This document shows positions 14,065 through 16,304 of a stretch of 16,304 nucleotides of DNA, piece by piece. Numbering within the stretch: position 1 is the stretch's first letter; each line of letters begins with the position of its first letter. The stretch is from an uncultured Mycoplasmatota bacterium (GTDB lineage Bacteria > Bacillota_I > Bacilli_A > RF39 > UBA660). Made by a program: the position numbers and the translations under genes. Below the pieces are notes generated by a model. The model made no database searches. It worked only from the letters and a program-made list of their open reading frames with translations, and was not told where the DNA came from. Location of the stretch: positions 1 through 16,304 of the forward strand of contig CANSDD010000030.1 of the NCBI GenBank assembly GCA_947645535.1, in the 5' to 3' direction.

Positions 14065-14814
14065 TTAAATATCATCTAATCCAGAAATAATTTTCATTTT
14101 TTTACTAATTTGAAAAAAATTTAAAAGTAAAAGAAAATATATAATTATATAGAAAATAATTGATTCTATAATATCCTTACCAATTGATTTAGTAAATCCC
14201 AATTGATTTATATATCTACTTATATTAAGCACTGTATTTCCAAAAATTACAGAACTTCCTAAACTAAGATATAAAATAATAATGAGCATGATACATAAAA
14301 CCATTTTTGTATTTTTTAATTTCATAATTAACAGTAATGATAACATAACCACTAGTAATAGATACAAAAAATATTTTATTACATAAACAAATGACACTAT
14401 TCCATCATTTGCTAAATATCCCAACTGATTTTTCATATCTTCAGTATGTTCAACTATATTAGCAGATATTCCTATACAAAGTAAGGAACTAATAAAATAG
14501 TAAATAACAATTGCAATTGAGGTTGCCAACAAATATGTTCCCAATTCTTTCTTACTACCACTTCTTAAAATCAAAAAATTATTTGTATAAAAGAAATTAA
14601 AGCATCGTATAATCAATAATAACAATGGTGGAAATACAAAAATTAGAAAAAAATTTTGGCTTGTTAAACACTTTGTAAATATATAAAAATAGTTCTGTCC
14701 TACATTTCCATTAGAAAATACAAAACTTCCAAAAAACACATATAAATTTATAAATAAGACAGTTTTTGTGTTCAAAATTTTTTTTAATGCATACTTAACA
14801 ATTTCATTATTCAT
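14065..14814 (-). CDS. ABC-2-like permease subunit (249 aa)
   Basis: A very hydrophobic 249-residue protein with about six predicted membrane helices, evenly spread from residue 18 to the C-terminus, as in ABC-2 exporter permeases. I choose ATG 14814: AGAAGGTG lies about 10 nt upstream and the start overlaps the stop of the preceding permease gene (ATGAATAA), a typical coupled junction. The longer frame from 14850 adds 12 charged residues and lacks its own Shine-Dalgarno. It pairs with the BcrA-like ATPase and with the next permease, giving a heterodimeric transporter. The family is named by topology and context only. Confidence 0.75.
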   Translation of the reverse strand: MNNEIVKYALKKILNTKTVLFINLYVFFGSFVFSNGNVGQNYFYIFTKCLTSQNFFLIFVFPPLLLLIIRCFNFFYTNNFLILRSGSKKELGTYLLATSIAIVIYYFISSLLCIGISANIVEHTEDMKNQLGYLANDGIVSFVYVIKYFLYLLLVVMLSLLLIMKLKNTKMVLCIMLIIILYLSLGSSVIFGNTVLNISRYINQLGFTKSIGKDIIESIIFYIIIYFLLLLNFFQISKKMKIISGLDDI

Positions 14815-15616
14815 ATAAATCAAACACCTTCTGTCTTTTTTTAAATGCAATTACTAATAGTATTGTTGATACCAATAACCAAATAAATAAAGAAATGGCA
14901 GTAACAAAATAGTTCATACTAGGAATATAACCCTGAAATATGTTAATACTTTCTGCTATATAAACCAAGTCTATATTTTTTATCAAAGGAGCAATAAGAG
15001 TTAATATAAAGTAAATTCCATAATTGATAAACATTAAAATAATAAACATTCTAATAATTGCAATATGTTGTTTTTTAATTCTAGAAAATATGATTAATGA
15101 AATATTAACAATAATAATAGAATATATACAATTATACAATATGCTAATCAGTAAATAACTATATTGTCCAAGTGATTCTAAATTTGGCAATCCTAATACT
15201 TCCAAAGGAGAATCAACATATAAAATTTTATCTGAAAAAAGAATTTTTCCAATTATGAAAATAATGATTGATGAAAATAGTGTATAACAAATAGCTTTTA
15301 TATAAGATTTAACAATATTTTTTATGATATATTTTTTGTAAGATGATTTTAAAATAATATTCTGATATATACCACTTGAAAGTTCTTTATAGAAAGAAGT
15401 CGTAGCAAAAATTGTAATTAAAATGGGGCTAAGAAACAAAAGAATTTCGCCTATATTGGCAGTTCTCACAAAATACCAAAAAGAAAGGGCATTAAGCCCT
15501 TTCGTAGAAAATACAGGCACTAGTAAGGATTGATTTATATAGTTATAACAATTGATGCCAAAAAATAATATAGTTAAACATAAAATAAAAATTTCATTTT
15601 TATATTTTCTAATCAC
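14807..15616 (-). CDS. ABC-2-like permease subunit (269 aa)
   Basis: A hydrophobic protein with about six membrane helices: one near the N-terminus (FILCLTILFFGINCYNYI), then a large extracytoplasmic loop (about residues 35-60), then helices to the C-terminus, which ends in a basic KKRQKVFDLYE tail. The layout suits ABC-2-type permeases of bacteriocin or lantibiotic exporters. I prefer GTG 15616 (AGGATGGTG 6 nt upstream) because the ATG at 15628 lies inside that Shine-Dalgarno; starting at 15628 would add four residues. It follows the small secreted protein by about 30 nt and probably shares its promoter. Confidence 0.75.
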   Translation of the reverse strand: MIRKYKNEIFILCLTILFFGINCYNYINQSLLVPVFSTKGLNALSFWYFVRTANIGEILLFLSPILITIFATTSFYKELSSGIYQNIILKSSYKKYIIKNIVKSYIKAICYTLFSSIIIFIIGKILFSDKILYVDSPLEVLGLPNLESLGQYSYLLISILYNCIYSIIIVNISLIIFSRIKKQHIAIIRMFIILMFINYGIYFILTLIAPLIKNIDLVYIAESINIFQGYIPSMNYFVTAISLFIWLLVSTILLVIAFKKRQKVFDLYE

Positions 15617-15647
15617 AAATAACACCATCCTTAATAAACCTTATATT

Positions 15648-16079
15648 TTACTCATTTCCGGCACTATAAATTGCACTAATAGTTCCATCTGTTAAATGCC
15701 AAGAACTTTGTGCTATTCTAGCTCTATAGTCACCTAACATAAGTGCAGGATAAAAACCAGTTACTCCATCTGATGGATAAGTGTAAGTTTTTCCACTAGT
15801 CAATTCTCCCCAGTAAGTTGAACCAATTTTCCATTCATTTAATGCCTCATTATAATATTGAAGCATTGTTTTCATCTTAGTTGATTGAGTAATATCAGTT
15901 AATGTCTGGGTTCCCTCTTTTACTTTAGTTCTTGCTGCACTAGTATAGACACTAGCATCTGCTCCACCAACTTTTACATTATTGATATGCCATGGGGCAG
16001 TATTATAGGCTAATACTCCAGATTTACTCAATGCTAAAGTTACAACAAACGCAAGGGCTAATGCTTTAATGTTTTTCAT
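15648..16079 (-). CDS. Small Sec-secreted protein of unknown family (143 aa)
   Basis: A classical signal peptide (MKNIKALALAFVVTLALSKS, cleavage likely after VLA24) precedes a 119-residue mature part with no Cys. It has aromatic and small-residue patches (GSTYWGELTSGKTYTYPSDG; YPALMLGDYRARIAQSSWHL) and ends SAIYSAGNE, suggesting an exported beta-rich domain. I recognise no family; the GDYRAR...TGTIS-like tail is vaguely like some Bacillus small secreted proteins (DUF2712-like), which I cannot confirm. It heads the operon of two permeases, an ATPase and a lipoprotein, the order seen in lactococcin-972-type bacteriocin loci, but it does not look like lactococcin 972. ATG 16079 has an ideal AGGAGG 8 nt upstream. 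Confidence 0.8.
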   Translation of the reverse strand: MKNIKALALAFVVTLALSKSGVLAYNTAPWHINNVKVGGADASVYTSAARTKVKEGTQTLTDITQSTKMKTMLQYYNEALNEWKIGSTYWGELTSGKTYTYPSDGVTGFYPALMLGDYRARIAQSSWHLTDGTISAIYSAGNE

Positions 16080-16129
16080 ACTATACTCCTCCTTTCTAAC
16101 TAATTTTTGCTTCCATGAACTAGATTTTT

Positions 16130-16147
16130 ATAATATTGCAATACTAT
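16130..16147. promoter_or_regulatory. Palindrome in the 5' UTR of the secreted-protein operon
   Basis: ATAATATTGCAATACTAT has a perfect 10-bp core (TATTGCAATA) and one mismatched pair in its arms. It lies about 40 nt downstream of the predicted transcription start, a place suited to a repressor operator or an RNA hairpin. Confidence 0.45.
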
Positions 16148-16182
16148 AAAAAAATACTACAACATTCATTCTCCACATCTTA

Positions 16183-16211
16183 ATCATATCACTAAATATT
16201 CATTTTTACAA
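16183..16211 (-). promoter_or_regulatory. Promoter of the secreted-protein/ABC operon
   Basis: TTGTAA (16206-16211), a 17-nt spacer and TATGAT (16183-16188) form a good sigma-70 promoter. It leaves a 5' UTR of about 97 nt before ATG 16079. Confidence 0.65.
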
Positions 16212-16277
16212 TAAAAAACAAATAGTAGACTAAAATTTTCTAAAAAAAGGTTACAGTTTTGTGACTAGAAAGAAAAA

Positions 16278-16304
16278 ATAACAGTTATGTAAAGTAATTG
16301 TTAT
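16278..16304. other. Hairpin-forming sequence at the window edge
   Basis: ATAACAGTTAT and GTAATTGTTAT can pair over 11 bp (two G-T) around a 5-nt loop. It may be the end of a terminator or operator belonging to a gene outside the window. Confidence 0.3.

Noticed and set aside
1..16304. CRISPR array, tRNA, rRNA, integrase or insertion sequence
   Set aside because: No spaced direct repeats, tRNA-like cloverleaf, transposase or recombinase motifs were seen on either strand.

Overview
The window is a very AT-rich stretch from a low-GC Gram-positive bacterium (Bacillota; a Bacilli or Erysipelotrichia-like gut lineage is my guess). The evidence is G-rich Shine-Dalgarno sites of the GGGGG and AGGAGG type, a sortase-anchored surface protein, a lipoprotein and no outer-membrane functions. 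TGG encodes Trp and TGA is used as a stop, so the code is standard even though some conjugation proteins recall mycoplasma elements. All convincing genes lie on the minus strand, so transcription runs from high to low coordinates.

Region A (about 1-9260, read from the right) is part of an integrative conjugative element or conjugative plasmid. It starts with an ArpU-like regulator behind an attenuator-like leader (9259-9456). Next come a membrane-anchored repeat protein, a large thioester/Cna-B surface adhesin, an SSB, two accessory proteins (one LPD28-like), and the transfer-channel genes: VirB2-like pilin, VirB6-like membrane protein, PrgI/TcpE-like protein and the N-terminal two-thirds or so of a VirB4-type ATPase cut by the window edge. 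Relaxase, coupling protein and integrase are not in the window. The adhesin has no ordinary start codon in front of an intact signal peptide: an ATA codon sits where the Shine-Dalgarno spacing predicts the start.

Region B (9266-12871) is an accessory block: a hypothetical protein, then a LysR regulator, an SPL-like radical SAM enzyme and a MazG-like protein. The radical SAM and MazG genes are separated by 3 nt and their Shine-Dalgarno coupling implies one operon. A 13-bp element (GTAAAAAATGCAA) lies upstream of both the LysR promoter and the radical SAM promoter, and a related element lies upstream of the leader promoter at 9451, which suggests a small regulon. The substrate of this pair is unknown.

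Region C (12921-16211) is a five-gene operon: a small Sec-secreted Cys-free protein, two ABC-2-like membrane proteins, an ABC ATPase of the BcrA type and a lipoprotein. It resembles the layout of bacteriocin production/self-protection loci, although the secreted protein matches no family I can name. It has a good promoter and a palindrome in its 5' UTR.
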